A stretch of 35,488 nucleotides of DNA from a virus. The stretch spans positions 1-35,488 of the IMG/VR virus record IMGVR_UViG_3300035698_008788; one strand, 5' to 3'. This document shows, piece by piece, positions 20,564 through 30,585 of the stretch (the first letter of the stretch is position 1; the number at the start of each line of letters is the position of its first letter). The notes below the pieces were generated by a model that had not been told where the DNA came from, made no database searches, and worked only from the letters and a program-made list of their open reading frames with translations. Position numbers and translations under genes: made by a program.

Positions 20564-22069
20564 ATGCCAGCACCAAACGCACAACAGCAGATATCAACTA
20601 ACCAGCTTATTATGGTGGGCGGCAATAAATTTGGTCGTTATCCAAAAATTAGCTCTGAGCAGACATTTAATTTCATTGTGTCTGATGGATTTTTAGTGCC
20701 ATACGCCGGATACAAGTTTCAATTAGATACAGCCGGAACACAGAAAGGTAGAGCGTTATATGCAAGCTCAACTGCCAATATAATGCTGGCAGTATGGGGT
20801 TCAACCGTTTACGTGATTGACAAATACTTAGCAGCTATCCCTTTAACAACGTCGCTGGTGACAAGCTCTGGCAATGTTTATATGGCTGAAAACAACAATC
20901 AGGAAATATGCATAACAGACGGCCAAGGCGTATACGTCTATACAACGAATACCAATGCACTAATACAACTAACCTTTGCAGCAGGTCAAATTCCAGCGGA
21001 ACTTGATAGCCCGGGGTTTATATCATTTCAAAATGGGCGGCTCATTATAGCGAATGAAGGCACAACGAATTGGTATTTGTCTGAGTTAAATAATGCAAAA
21101 TTATGGCCAAACACATCATCTAATGTGGGCTCACTGCAATCAAAACCAGACAAAATAAAAGCGGCAGTGCCAATACCAGGGGGCGGTAATAACCTAATTA
21201 TCTTTGGTCACAATGTGGCCGAGATTTGGCAAGACGTGGGAAACGCTTTGTTTCCATATCAACGAAACCCGTCCTATAACTCAGACTTTGGTTGCCTGAA
21301 TGCGTCAAGTATTGCCTCATTAGATAAAATGATTGTATGGATAGGGGTCAATGAGCAATCAGGGCCGGTATTGTTGGTATACCAAGGGAATACAATCCAA
21401 CCCATTTCAACAGACGGAATTAATTTTGTATTAGGAAACTTAAGCAACCCAAGTAATTGCACTGGGTTTTTATACCAACAAGATGGGCATATTATTTATC
21501 AGTTCACTTTTCCAGATGATAATTTAAGTTACGCTTACGATTTTAATACAAAAATATTTTTTACAGTGACAGATGAGAATTTGAATTATCATATTGCTCG
21601 TGATGTCGTTTATTACAATCGTGAATATTACTTTGTGAGCCTCAAAGGTGGAAACTTATTTAATTTTAGCTCAAATTATTACACAGCGCAGTATGGTGAA
21701 ACTGATATACGAGAAATACCTAGAATACGCATCTGTCCTCCCATGCGTTTGGCTGATAGTCGATATTACATAGGTAAAAGCCTTACTTTCACAATAGAAC
21801 AGGGACAGCCAAACGCGCTCACCAATACGCTTCTACCTAACGGACTCACACAAATATCATCACAAAACGCGGTGGATTTATCTATTTCGTATGATGGCGG
21901 TGAAACCTTCGGTAGCAATTATCGACTCAATATGAATGCCACTGGAAACCGAAAAAGCCGATTTGATTATCAAAGGCTAGGCATCATGAATGATGCCACT
22001 TTTAAACTAAGATTTAATGGGATGGGTCGTTTTGTTTGCACAGACGGGGTTGTTGAGGTGTATCTATGA
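20564..22069 (+). CDS. Packaged-DNA stabilisation protein (P22 gp10-like tail hub)
   Basis: Tail nozzle protein that keeps DNA in the head. At 501 residues it is close to P22 gp10 (472). The sequence is a run of beta blades (RALYASSTANIMLAVWGSTVYV, ICITDGQGVYVYTTN, ISFQNGRLIIANEG in pattern), with SISYDGGETFGSNYRL and FKLRFNGMGRFVCTDG near the C-terminus. AGGA precedes the ATG. It overlaps the next gene by 4 bases. Confidence 0.88.
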   Translation: MPAPNAQQQISTNQLIMVGGNKFGRYPKISSEQTFNFIVSDGFLVPYAGYKFQLDTAGTQKGRALYASSTANIMLAVWGSTVYVIDKYLAAIPLTTSLVTSSGNVYMAENNNQEICITDGQGVYVYTTNTNALIQLTFAAGQIPAELDSPGFISFQNGRLIIANEGTTNWYLSELNNAKLWPNTSSNVGSLQSKPDKIKAAVPIPGGGNNLIIFGHNVAEIWQDVGNALFPYQRNPSYNSDFGCLNASSIASLDKMIVWIGVNEQSGPVLLVYQGNTIQPISTDGINFVLGNLSNPSNCTGFLYQQDGHIIYQFTFPDDNLSYAYDFNTKIFFTVTDENLNYHIARDVVYYNREYYFVSLKGGNLFNFSSNYYTAQYGETDIREIPRIRICPPMRLADSRYYIGKSLTFTIEQGQPNALTNTLLPNGLTQISSQNAVDLSISYDGGETFGSNYRLNMNATGNRKSRFDYQRLGIMNDATFKLRFNGMGRFVCTDGVVEVYL

Positions 22070-22446
22070 GTGTACCAACCACTTACGATAAAAACATACG
22101 AATTCCCACGATGCCGTCAGGAAAATTAATCGATGAAAATGGATATGCTACCACTGATTTCCAGTATTTTATGCAAACGCTGGTATCTCAATTACAATTA
22201 AATAGTGGGAATGAAGGGCTAGTTGTTCCTAGTCAAAATTCGGCCAATGTAACGACCATACAAGATAATACAGTACCCAACACAAGCGACCCTTTGAGTA
22301 CCGTTTATACTTGCCAGTTTGGTACATTGATTTATCAACCAAATACAGCAGCGATGCCAGGCGCTGGGAATGATAAACTGCTCGTGGCATTCAACAATGG
22401 GACTGATAACACAACTCCCATTTTTAAAACAATTACAGTGACTTGA
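22066..22446 (+). CDS. Hypothetical virion protein at the tail-needle position
   Basis: A 126-residue protein starting MSVPTTYDKNIRIPTMPSG with FQYFMQTLVSQLQLN, a short helix, then a Thr/Asn-rich beta end. It overlaps the gp10-like gene by 4 bases. P22 carries the gp26 needle here, but this protein lacks the long coiled coil, so it is not called a needle. Many podoviruses have a similar short gene at this place. Confidence 0.6.
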   Translation: MSVPTTYDKNIRIPTMPSGKLIDENGYATTDFQYFMQTLVSQLQLNSGNEGLVVPSQNSANVTTIQDNTVPNTSDPLSTVYTCQFGTLIYQPNTAAMPGAGNDKLLVAFNNGTDNTTPIFKTITVT

Positions 22447-22455
22447 GGAGTTATC

Positions 22456-23193
22456 ATGGCTGGTATGGATTTTAGTCCCGAACAAATGCAACAATTTATG
22501 GATTTTATGAATAAATCAAATAGATTTTCTGGGGCAGCCGGAATGGCTGGAGGTCTGGCCAACCTATTTGGAGGGGGCGGAAAAAATCCTGCCAACTCTG
22601 CCAATGATTATTATAATAAAATACCGGGCGAAACCGGGCAGTACATGAATGACTATATCAATCAAGGGAAACAAGCAGGGGCTCTGGGTCAAGGTGAGTA
22701 TGAAAAAGGGATAAACGACCCCAATGCAGTCTATGATAAATTAGCAGGTGGTTACAAAGAATCACCGGGGTATAAATATGCGCTTGAGCAAGCTATGCGA
22801 GGCGGAAATGCGGCGGCGGCTTCAGGCGGTAGTCTTGGTACACCGGCGAATCAAGAAGACATGATGAATCGTGCTGGCGATGTGGCCTCTAAAGACTTTA
22901 ATAATTATCTAAACAGCACAACAGGAATTTATAACAAAGGCCTTGAAGGAAACGAAAACACCACTAATCGAGGATTTGAATCCTCAAAACAAATGGCAGA
23001 CTACATGGCGCAGATTAGAGCCATGCAAGGACAAAATGCATATGCCGGACAAGCAGGACAGAATGCAAGACGTGGTTCAGCGTTTGGAGACTTTGCAAAA
23101 GGCTTAGGCCAATTTGGTGCTTCGTTCATCCCTGGCGGAAGTGCAGTATCGGGTGGACTAGGATGGCTTAGCAATCTGTTTGGAGGTAAATAA
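22456..23193 (+). CDS. Ejection/DNA-transfer protein 1
   Basis: A 245-residue Gly/Ala-rich protein. The segment ESPGYKYALEQAMRGGNAAAASGG followed by MNRAGDVASKDFNNYLN is a motif I associate with internal virion proteins of podoviruses. Two Gly-rich hydrophobic stretches at the ends (~25-42 and ~215-243) could insert in membrane. GAGG lies 8 bases before the ATG. It sits where P22 carries gp14/gp7. Confidence 0.7.
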   Translation: MAGMDFSPEQMQQFMDFMNKSNRFSGAAGMAGGLANLFGGGGKNPANSANDYYNKIPGETGQYMNDYINQGKQAGALGQGEYEKGINDPNAVYDKLAGGYKESPGYKYALEQAMRGGNAAAASGGSLGTPANQEDMMNRAGDVASKDFNNYLNSTTGIYNKGLEGNENTTNRGFESSKQMADYMAQIRAMQGQNAYAGQAGQNARRGSAFGDFAKGLGQFGASFIPGGSAVSGGLGWLSNLFGGK

Positions 23194-23194
23194 G

Positions 23195-24118
23195 ATGCCA
23201 TTTAGCGCGATGCCACCCCCTTTTAAACTCACTCCTGAAGACATGGGGCGTTTTAATTTAGGCGACCGAATAACCGAAGGGTTTACGAACTATGGAAAAG
23301 TAGCCGAAGGTTTAATGAAGCCTAAACAATTATCCGAAGACTTATTGAAAACCCAGTTAGCTAACAAGATTGCTTCCGGTAAAGCTAAATATAGCGAACA
23401 ACAAGCATTGGCCGATTTAATGCATACCCAAGCAGGAACAGGAAATATTCAAGCAAATACAGGATTAACGCCGTTCAGGCAACAACTACTTGAAGCGAAA
23501 ACGAGGGAAGCAAACAATAAAGCGAATGCACCTATTCTGACACCCTATGAAAAAGCAGAAATGGCCTCGCAAGCAGCTCAAAATGTTAAAACAAGAACTG
23601 AACTAGAAAACCAATTGCCTCAATCACAGCAATTAGAAAAAGACGTGCTAGAGGCTATTGAAATATCTAAAAAACATCCTGAATGGTATGGCGCTGGGAT
23701 TGCAGGATATGATTTTCGCGGACCATCTTACCGAAAAAGAAACACAAACGATCCAGATTATGGCAAGCTTGAAAGCACCATAGGGCGGCTGGTAGGACCG
23801 CAAGCCAAAGAGTTATCCGGCAATCGTATTTTAGCTACCTCGTTAGTATTGGCTCAAAACATAAAGCCCAGCTTTATGGAAAGGGACAAAATCGCCATAG
23901 GTAAACTTGAAAAAATAGCGGAAGAACTCCAAAAATCCAACGCGCGTCATTATGACATCTACAAATCGTCAGGTGGCAAAACTAATTTTGATACGAAAGT
24001 TGAAGATTTCGTTCCACGAAAATCCTTTTCATCAGAAAAAGATTTCAAGGACTATTTATCAAAACTATCCCCCTATCAAAAAAAGATAGTGAGAGAATTG
24101 CATTTAGGGGAGGAGTAA
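23195..24118 (+). CDS. Ejection/internal virion protein 2
   Basis: A 307-residue helical protein starting MPFSAMPPPFKLTPEDMGRF, with Ala/Gln-rich helices in the first half and a SSGGKTNFDTKVEDFVPRK stretch near the end. GGAGG lies 8 bases before ATG 23195, so this start is preferred. It occupies the position of P22 gp20; no direct similarity is claimed. The stop shares one base with the next ATG. Confidence 0.65.
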   Translation: MPFSAMPPPFKLTPEDMGRFNLGDRITEGFTNYGKVAEGLMKPKQLSEDLLKTQLANKIASGKAKYSEQQALADLMHTQAGTGNIQANTGLTPFRQQLLEAKTREANNKANAPILTPYEKAEMASQAAQNVKTRTELENQLPQSQQLEKDVLEAIEISKKHPEWYGAGIAGYDFRGPSYRKRNTNDPDYGKLESTIGRLVGPQAKELSGNRILATSLVLAQNIKPSFMERDKIAIGKLEKIAEELQKSNARHYDIYKSSGGKTNFDTKVEDFVPRKSFSSEKDFKDYLSKLSPYQKKIVRELHLGEE

Positions 24119-25896
24119 TGACCTACAAGCCTACGGCCAAAGATTTTGATGAGATCGAAACATCTAATCAATCAACCTACAAGCCTACCGCCAAAGATTT
24201 TGACGATCAAGCCGATGACAGTGGCGAAACAAGTGCATGGGGAGCATTCGCACGTTCGGCAGGAAGAGCACCTATCACAGGCATATATAATTTGTATAAA
24301 TTAGCCGGAATTCCTCTGATTCCTGAGGAACAAATAATACCAAAATCATTAAAACCAAAACAAGGCGATGTGGCTCACCCTCTAGCGCAACTGGCAGGCG
24401 AGTATGCATTACCAGCTACTGCACTTTTTAATAAGTTAGGCGTGGCCTCCAAAGGCTTATCAGCATTATCAAGAATGTATAACGCCTCCCGCGTTGGAGG
24501 TTTAGAAAAACAACAATTACAAGCCGAAGAAAAAAGCGACATATCAAACAGTGAACTAAAAACTTTTGAGGACTACTTAAAACGTGCTTATGGAAAGAGC
24601 GCCAATACTTCAAGCATGATAAGAGCAAAAGACCTGGCGGGAGAACAATTACAATCGCTAGGTGAAAAAGCATTAGAGCCTTCAGAAAACTTGCAAAACA
24701 GACTGCCAGGGGGAACGGGGGAAGGTCTTATATCAGAAGCCAACCAAAATATACAACAAACTGAACAGGGAATGCAGAATTATTTAGGGAAGGGTCAAAA
24801 TAATGATGTTGAATACCAAAACATCATGAACCCTATGATAAAACAAAATAGAGGAAAAATAAGTGAAGGATATAACCAACTAAAAGATGAGTTTTCAACT
24901 CAAAATATAGAATTACCAAAAACTCGCGACGTAAATGAAATTTATAGCGAGTTAAAAAATCTGGTCAAAGAAGGGAATCATGCTACCCCTGAAGCCAATC
25001 AATTATTAAAAGAGCTAGAATCAAATCAAGATAGTCAAGTTGTCCCCGCCTCCGAGTTGTTAACAAAGTTTAGAACGGCTGACAAACTGGCTAAGAATTT
25101 ATACAGAAAATCATACGAACGAAACAGTTCACTCACTGAAGAGCAACGTACAAATTATAGGAACCAGGGAGACCAATTCACAGAAAATGCAAACAAACTA
25201 GCGGACTATTTAGAAAAAAATATTGATGAAAATTTTAGAGACACATTGGGCGGCTTGAATTCTCAGTGGCGAGAATACGCGTCCCTATATAAAAATCCTT
25301 TAGCTCAAAAGATTGAAGCAGGTCGGGGGATTAGTGGCACTAATATCATGCATCAAATGCGCGGTAACGACATTGGACAAGGATTATTAAGACGACTAAC
25401 GCTGGGTCACCCAGAGGCCACCAGGACGGCTATTGGACACACTTACGCTAATAATCCACAAGATTTATTAGGTGCATCCAATTTAGAAGAAGAATTTATA
25501 TCACAATTAGAACCTTTGCAGAAACTTAGACAACAATTACAACAGGCTCATAAGCGTGCCGAACGAGCCACACAAGAAACGACAAGACGACAAGAAGAAG
25601 CCACGCGCGTCGAGGAGGCTTACAAGGAAGACGTAGGGCTTGAAAAAATAAAAAATGAAGCGCAAAAACTTCAAACAAAAATACAAAAATATGATGATGA
25701 AATAAATCAGCTTTCTATGCTGTCAAAACTAAAATCTAACTCATTAAAACAAAACCTGGAAATTGGAAATAAAATAAAACAAGCAAAAGACGATCGGAAA
25801 TTAGTCCTAAACAAACTAAAAGGATTGGCAAAAATTGGAATCGTGGCGACTGGGGTTGGATCAACGGCCTCCAAGATAGCGAGAAGATTTTTTTAA
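24118..25896 (+). CDS. Ejection/internal virion protein 3 (P22 gp16 position)
   Basis: A 592-residue protein that begins with a duplicated motif TYKPTAKDFD (residues 2-11 and 20-29). A Gly/Ala/Leu-rich region (~40-115) follows, then long Gln/Lys/Glu-rich coiled-coil stretches, and a hydrophobic end (~570-590: KIGIVATGVGSTASKI). Length, helical nature and place after two smaller ejection-type genes match P22 gp16. Its start is coupled to the previous stop. Three such genes before the fibres complete the ejection block. Confidence 0.7.
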   Translation: MTYKPTAKDFDEIETSNQSTYKPTAKDFDDQADDSGETSAWGAFARSAGRAPITGIYNLYKLAGIPLIPEEQIIPKSLKPKQGDVAHPLAQLAGEYALPATALFNKLGVASKGLSALSRMYNASRVGGLEKQQLQAEEKSDISNSELKTFEDYLKRAYGKSANTSSMIRAKDLAGEQLQSLGEKALEPSENLQNRLPGGTGEGLISEANQNIQQTEQGMQNYLGKGQNNDVEYQNIMNPMIKQNRGKISEGYNQLKDEFSTQNIELPKTRDVNEIYSELKNLVKEGNHATPEANQLLKELESNQDSQVVPASELLTKFRTADKLAKNLYRKSYERNSSLTEEQRTNYRNQGDQFTENANKLADYLEKNIDENFRDTLGGLNSQWREYASLYKNPLAQKIEAGRGISGTNIMHQMRGNDIGQGLLRRLTLGHPEATRTAIGHTYANNPQDLLGASNLEEEFISQLEPLQKLRQQLQQAHKRAERATQETTRRQEEATRVEEAYKEDVGLEKIKNEAQKLQTKIQKYDDEINQLSMLSKLKSNSLKQNLEIGNKIKQAKDDRKLVLNKLKGLAKIGIVATGVGSTASKIARRFF

Positions 25897-25952
25897 ACAC
25901 ACTGCTCTAATTTATGTTAACATGCTGTTTTAATTTAACGGTGGTTCATTTT

Positions 25953-26030
25953 ATGTCATTCATCCTGTTAATATTTTTTATATGGCTAGGCTTATCTGCA
26001 TTTGATGATTTGTTCGGCTCGAATAAATAA
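25953..26030 (+). CDS. Possible membrane microprotein (25 residues)
   Basis: MSFILLIFFIWLGLSAFDDLF is a single hydrophobic helix with a short tail. GGTGG lies 8 bases before the ATG. It is alone in a 207-base gap between the ejection and fibre blocks, which also holds a weak TTGACT (26047-26052) ahead of the fibre gene. It may be a leader peptide or chance. Confidence 0.3.
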   Translation: MSFILLIFFIWLGLSAFDDLFGSNK

Positions 26031-26103
26031 TGCGCCTGTAGACCGATTGACTCAATAAGAGTAATATTAATACCATTGCATTTCATGTTAGGGAATAACG
26101 TCA

Positions 26104-28032
26104 ATGGCATTGCCGGATACTCGATTTGTTGCGTGTTTTCCACTTCAACAAGTCATATTTGACAAAGATACAGGCTCTCAATTATCAGCCGGTATTGTCA
26201 CTTTTTATAGTGATGCAGCCCATACGATACGTAAAGACGTATATCAACAATCAAACACAGAAGAGGGCAGCTTTGTTAATGCTGGCTCTCAATTAACCCT
26301 GTCCGCAATTGGCTCATTCGTCGATGGTAGTGGAAACAATGCCACCTTCTTTCTCTTTCCTTTTGCAGGTACTCCTGCCGCACAAGGTGAGCAAGAACTA
26401 TACTATATTACGGTAGATAATTCCGCACTAATACCCCAATTTACCATCGACCAATGGCCACCTAATGCGTTTGTACAAAGCGGCGGCGCTAACAATGGTA
26501 TGACAAGCGAAAATCCTATTTCAAACCCACAGTTTGTTGAGACCTTATTCACCTCACCCATAGAAATAACCTACGCCGCCGACTCAAACAAATCAACCGA
26601 AATAGCAACCGATTGGTTTTTGGTAGTTAGTGGCACAGGAACCGTTACCGTTACCTTAATAGAAAACGCTGAAACAGGTATCCCAAGTCAGCCACCTTAT
26701 TTATTAAAAATAACCAGTACTGTTGATATAACACAAGTCTATTTAGAACAAACCTTAACAGGAAGTCCGCGCTTATTTGTAGGGCCTGATTTAACCTCCG
26801 GCATTATATCGGGATTTTTTATTGCGAAGTCAGTCATACCAACAACAGTTAATTTGGTCTGGTCATATATTCCATCATCAGGCACGGCTTACGAGGTAGT
26901 TGATCAATTCACGCCGTCCGACGGTAGCTACATAGCCATGACGGGTTCAGTCGTCATTGATGGCACAATCAACACAAATGCGGCTCCGTCGGGCAATGTA
27001 AAGATGAGGCTGAATATTCAGCCCAACAGCACAGTCACGGTTTCAAGCTTTCAATTGCTACCAATCGAAACACTGCTACCCGCATTGAGTCCTGATTTGC
27101 CTCAATTTTTGCAGCAATCTACCGAGCGACAGATTGACCATTTATATCATGCCGCTTATCCGATTGTACCTATTGCGACCATCATTGATTATTTTGGATT
27201 CTCAGTTCCTGAACACTATTTGTTGTGTAACTACGACACCTATAGCCGAATCGATTATGAAAGATTATTTGATACGATTACGATTATAGAAACGGTGACA
27301 ATAACAATCTCAGTCTCGACATTTACGGTGGTTTCTGCTGATGAATACCACATAGGAATGGGGGTTGAAGGCGATGGAATCCCAGCACTAACAACGATTA
27401 TCAATATTGCAGGAACCACGGTGACCATGTCGGCTGCCGGAACTGCTACAGACACGGTTCCCGTTAGATTCTTTGCTGTTTCTAAAATTCTTAAAGAAAC
27501 CGTGAGTTTAATAAATACCGGTGCTAACCAAAACAAGTTTACCGTAGCTGATGGCACGCTATATTATATTAATATGGCCATCACAGGAACAGGAATCCCA
27601 ACAGCCACTACGATCACAGGGATTGCTGTTAACACCATCACGATGTCTAACAACGCAACTATTACTGGAAGTTCGGTGGTGTCGTTCTATAAATCAGGTG
27701 TGGGCGATGGAACCACAACGTTTAATGTACCCGATTTGCGCGATTTTGTGACGGCAGGAGCGAAAGGCTCATTAGCCGCGTCGAATCTAAATGCGATTGG
27801 TGCGCCTGTTGGATCGGCGACTCATCTCTTAACTATTAGTGAAATGCCAGCCCATACGCACACAGGGAATAGTTCGCTGGGCAAAGGCACCGCGATGGCT
27901 ACTGGTGCTGGTGCTGGAACCCTTATATCTGGTTCCAATGTATCAATGAGTGTCGCCACGCAAGGGGGCGGTACCGCTCACAGCATCGTACAACAAACCA
28001 TGTTAGTTAAAAAATGCATTCGTTTTGAGTAA
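26104..28032 (+). CDS. Tail fibre with interrupted phage tail collar domain
   Basis: A 642-residue receptor-binding type protein. Residues 1-120 form a virion-attachment-like beta domain (DKDTGSQLSAGIVTFYSD, ending QFTIDQWPPNAF). The C-terminus carries a phage tail collar domain split in two: VPIATIIDYFGFSVPEHYLLC with YERLFDTI (~352-395), then GVGDGTTTFNVPDLRDF (~532-548) with EMPAHTHTG and a VKKCIRF end. Between the halves lie two related ~67-residue beta repeats. AGGGA lies about 10 bases before the ATG. It opens the fibre module. Confidence 0.85.
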   Translation: MALPDTRFVACFPLQQVIFDKDTGSQLSAGIVTFYSDAAHTIRKDVYQQSNTEEGSFVNAGSQLTLSAIGSFVDGSGNNATFFLFPFAGTPAAQGEQELYYITVDNSALIPQFTIDQWPPNAFVQSGGANNGMTSENPISNPQFVETLFTSPIEITYAADSNKSTEIATDWFLVVSGTGTVTVTLIENAETGIPSQPPYLLKITSTVDITQVYLEQTLTGSPRLFVGPDLTSGIISGFFIAKSVIPTTVNLVWSYIPSSGTAYEVVDQFTPSDGSYIAMTGSVVIDGTINTNAAPSGNVKMRLNIQPNSTVTVSSFQLLPIETLLPALSPDLPQFLQQSTERQIDHLYHAAYPIVPIATIIDYFGFSVPEHYLLCNYDTYSRIDYERLFDTITIIETVTITISVSTFTVVSADEYHIGMGVEGDGIPALTTIINIAGTTVTMSAAGTATDTVPVRFFAVSKILKETVSLINTGANQNKFTVADGTLYYINMAITGTGIPTATTITGIAVNTITMSNNATITGSSVVSFYKSGVGDGTTTFNVPDLRDFVTAGAKGSLAASNLNAIGAPVGSATHLLTISEMPAHTHTGNSSLGKGTAMATGAGAGTLISGSNVSMSVATQGGGTAHSIVQQTMLVKKCIRFE

Positions 28033-28057
28033 CGAATAAAACAGAAGGAATAATTGA

Positions 28058-28408
28058 ATGTCAACCAAATTTAATATGACACGAGACATAAACGGATACA
28101 ACGGCTTTGGCATTCAACCAACCTATGATATTGAAGGCTGTTTGTTGCCAACTGATACAGAAAAAGTATTTACCGTTCCAAGTAACTACGCTAATTGGAT
28201 GGTTATTTTTAGCTACACGCCGGGCGCTAATGTGTTTGTATCATTTACTGATACAGCGGCTGTACCTGACAACACGGTGAGTTCTGTTACCTCTGTTTTA
28301 AATCCAGCGGGACGCGCATTAAGTGCGGGTACATCTATAAGCGTGATTACCCCGGAGACAACCGATGTCTACATGACTGTTGAGTACCAAGTCATTACGC
28401 CTTATTAA
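28058..28408 (+). CDS. Hypothetical small virion-surface protein (116 residues)
   Basis: Beta-rich, low-charge protein (MSTKFNMTRDINGYNGFGI; FTVPSNYANWMVIFSYTPGANVFVS in pattern; MTVEYQVITPY at the end). This is the look of a small jelly-roll-like phage surface protein. AAGGA lies 8 bases before the ATG. Not assigned to a family. Confidence 0.65.
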   Translation: MSTKFNMTRDINGYNGFGIQPTYDIEGCLLPTDTEKVFTVPSNYANWMVIFSYTPGANVFVSFTDTAAVPDNTVSSVTSVLNPAGRALSAGTSISVITPETTDVYMTVEYQVITPY

Positions 28409-28410
28409 TT

Positions 28411-28599
28411 ATGAGTATATTTAACCAAGCTTTGGGGATGAATGTTGTAGACAATCCATTAGTTCAAAGCCCGTTTGTGTCTGGGTATAATGGGTTCATG
28501 CCATTAAACCCACCATTTTCTGGATTTTTTGCTTTATTAGACGATGGGACACATTTCTTGCTGTTAGATGACGGCTCCGATCTATTACTTTTGGACTAA
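28411..28599 (+). CDS. LLDDGS-repeat protein (62 residues)
   Basis: After a Pro/Phe-rich first half (SGYNGFMPLNPPFSGFF) the protein ends in ALLDDGTHFLLLDDGSDLLLLD: three LLDDG-like turns in tandem. Similar LLLDDGS ladders occur in other phage tail genes. It starts two bases after the preceding stop and ends three bases before the next start, without a strong ribosome binding site, so it probably relies on coupling. Confidence 0.55.
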   Translation: MSIFNQALGMNVVDNPLVQSPFVSGYNGFMPLNPPFSGFFALLDDGTHFLLLDDGSDLLLLD

Positions 28600-28602
28600 A
28601 TT

Positions 28603-30549
28603 ATGTCAGCCAATGTTCAGCAGGTTTATACAGCCAATCCAATCACGACGATCGGAGCCTCCGACCTTATCTATGTCGGTGTTGCTGGTATCGCCGATGG
28701 AGCCATTTTAGGCTCTGATTTTATCACGCAATTCGGCGATTCAGTCACGCAGCTTCAAGTACAGCAAAGCGCCTTTAACTATGCCACCGGTGGTGGGGCT
28801 GATGATGCTTTTGTCGTTGTCTTAGCGCCAGCGGTCACGACTTTAACAGATGGTTTGCTGATTAGCATGGTGCCTGGCTACACAAATTTAACGAACTCTC
28901 CCACATTAAAAGTTAATGCCCTCGCGCCTGTATCGATTGCGACTTTTTCCGGCTCGATTGCTCCGGGAGACATTCAACCAAGTGAAGCGTACATATTTAT
29001 CTATAATTTATCCGCCAATGAATTTCAATTAATTAACCCAAGCGTCACTACCGCCAATACGTTTTCAGTACAAGGAAATGAATACGTTTATTCTCTCGAT
29101 ACGGGAATAGTAAACGCCTATATTGCCAATGTTTTACCCGCTCAAGACGTAATTAATGGCGGATTTGAAATAATCATGCAGCCCATTAATACAAACACCG
29201 GGGCATCAACTCTGACGGTTAATGGCGCAACATCAGCGATTGTATTACAAAATGGAAACGCTTTGGTGGGCGGTGAAATACTGTTAAACGGCATGGCACT
29301 CTTTATTTATTCAGACCAGTATTCATCATTCGTATTGATTAATTCAGCGAGTAATTCAGGCACAGGAACGGTTAACTCAGGACTCATTAATCAGGTTGGA
29401 TACTACGCCGCCAATGGGACAACCATCAGCGGTTTGACGACAGGAAACAATGGATTATTAGCCACCTCTGCCACGGGTGTACCAAGCATTACCAACACCA
29501 TTGGCGCTGATATTGTGGTACATAGCCTGACGGTAGGACAAGGTAATTTTGAAGACGCATTTAATACAAACTGTGCGTTTGGTAAAGATGCATTAGTGAG
29601 CAATGTCAGTGGAACGGCTAACAATGCCATGGGGTACATTGCTCTGCAAGGCCTCACATCAGGAACCAATAATAATGCGATGGGTTCTGGTGCTTTATCC
29701 ACATTGACCACAGGAATTCAAGAAACGGCCATAGGCTCTAACGCAGGATTAGTTTCAAATGGATCGGATAGTACTTACGTAGGATTCAGCGCAGGGTCAG
29801 GTTTAGGCACCATGGGCGGCACCTATGCAAACAATGTTTTTATAGGCTCCATGTCCGGCGTGTTTGGCGCTAATCCATTAAGTTTTGATGTAAACACAGG
29901 CAGTAATTCAATATTTATAGGCTATAACTCGAATTCAGATAGCGCAACCGACGTTGATGATGTAATCGTTATCGGCGCAAATGGGTTAGGACACATAGCA
30001 ACGGGCGTTGGTTCTGGTGATTTTGGCGCAAGCATAACCATTGGTTCAACTACCAACAAAGTAGGTTTTCGGGGTGACGGAACCATCATACCCGCAGGGA
30101 ACGCCGGATATTGGCGCGTTAATGTTAACGGTACATTTTATGATGTTCCTTTGCTTCCCGACGGCTCAACAATCCAATGGCCAGCCACAGGCACACTAGC
30201 AACCACAGGCGGTTCAGTAGTATGGGTTTCAGCGCCGCTTGTGACACAATCGATGGTGGCGGGTGGTAGTTATTTAGCCGATTATGGCTCAGGAATTACC
30301 GAATTAGTTCTACCCGCTACGGCTACCTACGGTACTGAACTAAAAATAGCAACAGGGGTAGGCTCAGGCTGGAAGATTTCACAAAATGCGCTGCAATCTG
30401 TGGTTTTAGGTTCTGTTTCATCTACCGTCGGCGTGACAGGTTCCGTTAATTCCACCGATGTAGGTGATTCAATTTCACTGGTTTGTACCGTGGCAAACAC
30501 CACATGGCGTGCTTACGCCTCAATTGGTATCGATATAGACTTGCTATAG
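28603..30549 (+). CDS. Tail fibre with YadA-head-like repeats
   Basis: A 648-residue beta protein. Residues ~320-395 show trimeric-autotransporter head-type repeats (FGKDALVSNVSGTANNAMGYIAL, NNAMGSGALSTLTTG, TAIGSNAGLVSNGSD in pattern), where the AxGxxAL motif builds a left-handed beta roll. The last ~90 residues (LPATATYGTELKI, VTGSVNSTDVGDSISLVC, NTTWRAYASIG) recur in the next fibre gene. It probably forms a trimeric fibre for receptor contact. Confidence 0.8.
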   Translation: MSANVQQVYTANPITTIGASDLIYVGVAGIADGAILGSDFITQFGDSVTQLQVQQSAFNYATGGGADDAFVVVLAPAVTTLTDGLLISMVPGYTNLTNSPTLKVNALAPVSIATFSGSIAPGDIQPSEAYIFIYNLSANEFQLINPSVTTANTFSVQGNEYVYSLDTGIVNAYIANVLPAQDVINGGFEIIMQPINTNTGASTLTVNGATSAIVLQNGNALVGGEILLNGMALFIYSDQYSSFVLINSASNSGTGTVNSGLINQVGYYAANGTTISGLTTGNNGLLATSATGVPSITNTIGADIVVHSLTVGQGNFEDAFNTNCAFGKDALVSNVSGTANNAMGYIALQGLTSGTNNNAMGSGALSTLTTGIQETAIGSNAGLVSNGSDSTYVGFSAGSGLGTMGGTYANNVFIGSMSGVFGANPLSFDVNTGSNSIFIGYNSNSDSATDVDDVIVIGANGLGHIATGVGSGDFGASITIGSTTNKVGFRGDGTIIPAGNAGYWRVNVNGTFYDVPLLPDGSTIQWPATGTLATTGGSVVWVSAPLVTQSMVAGGSYLADYGSGITELVLPATATYGTELKIATGVGSGWKISQNALQSVVLGSVSSTVGVTGSVNSTDVGDSISLVCTVANTTWRAYASIGIDIDLL

Positions 30550-30585
30550 AAATAAAAGAGTGCAATGGATAGCAAAAATGAAAGG

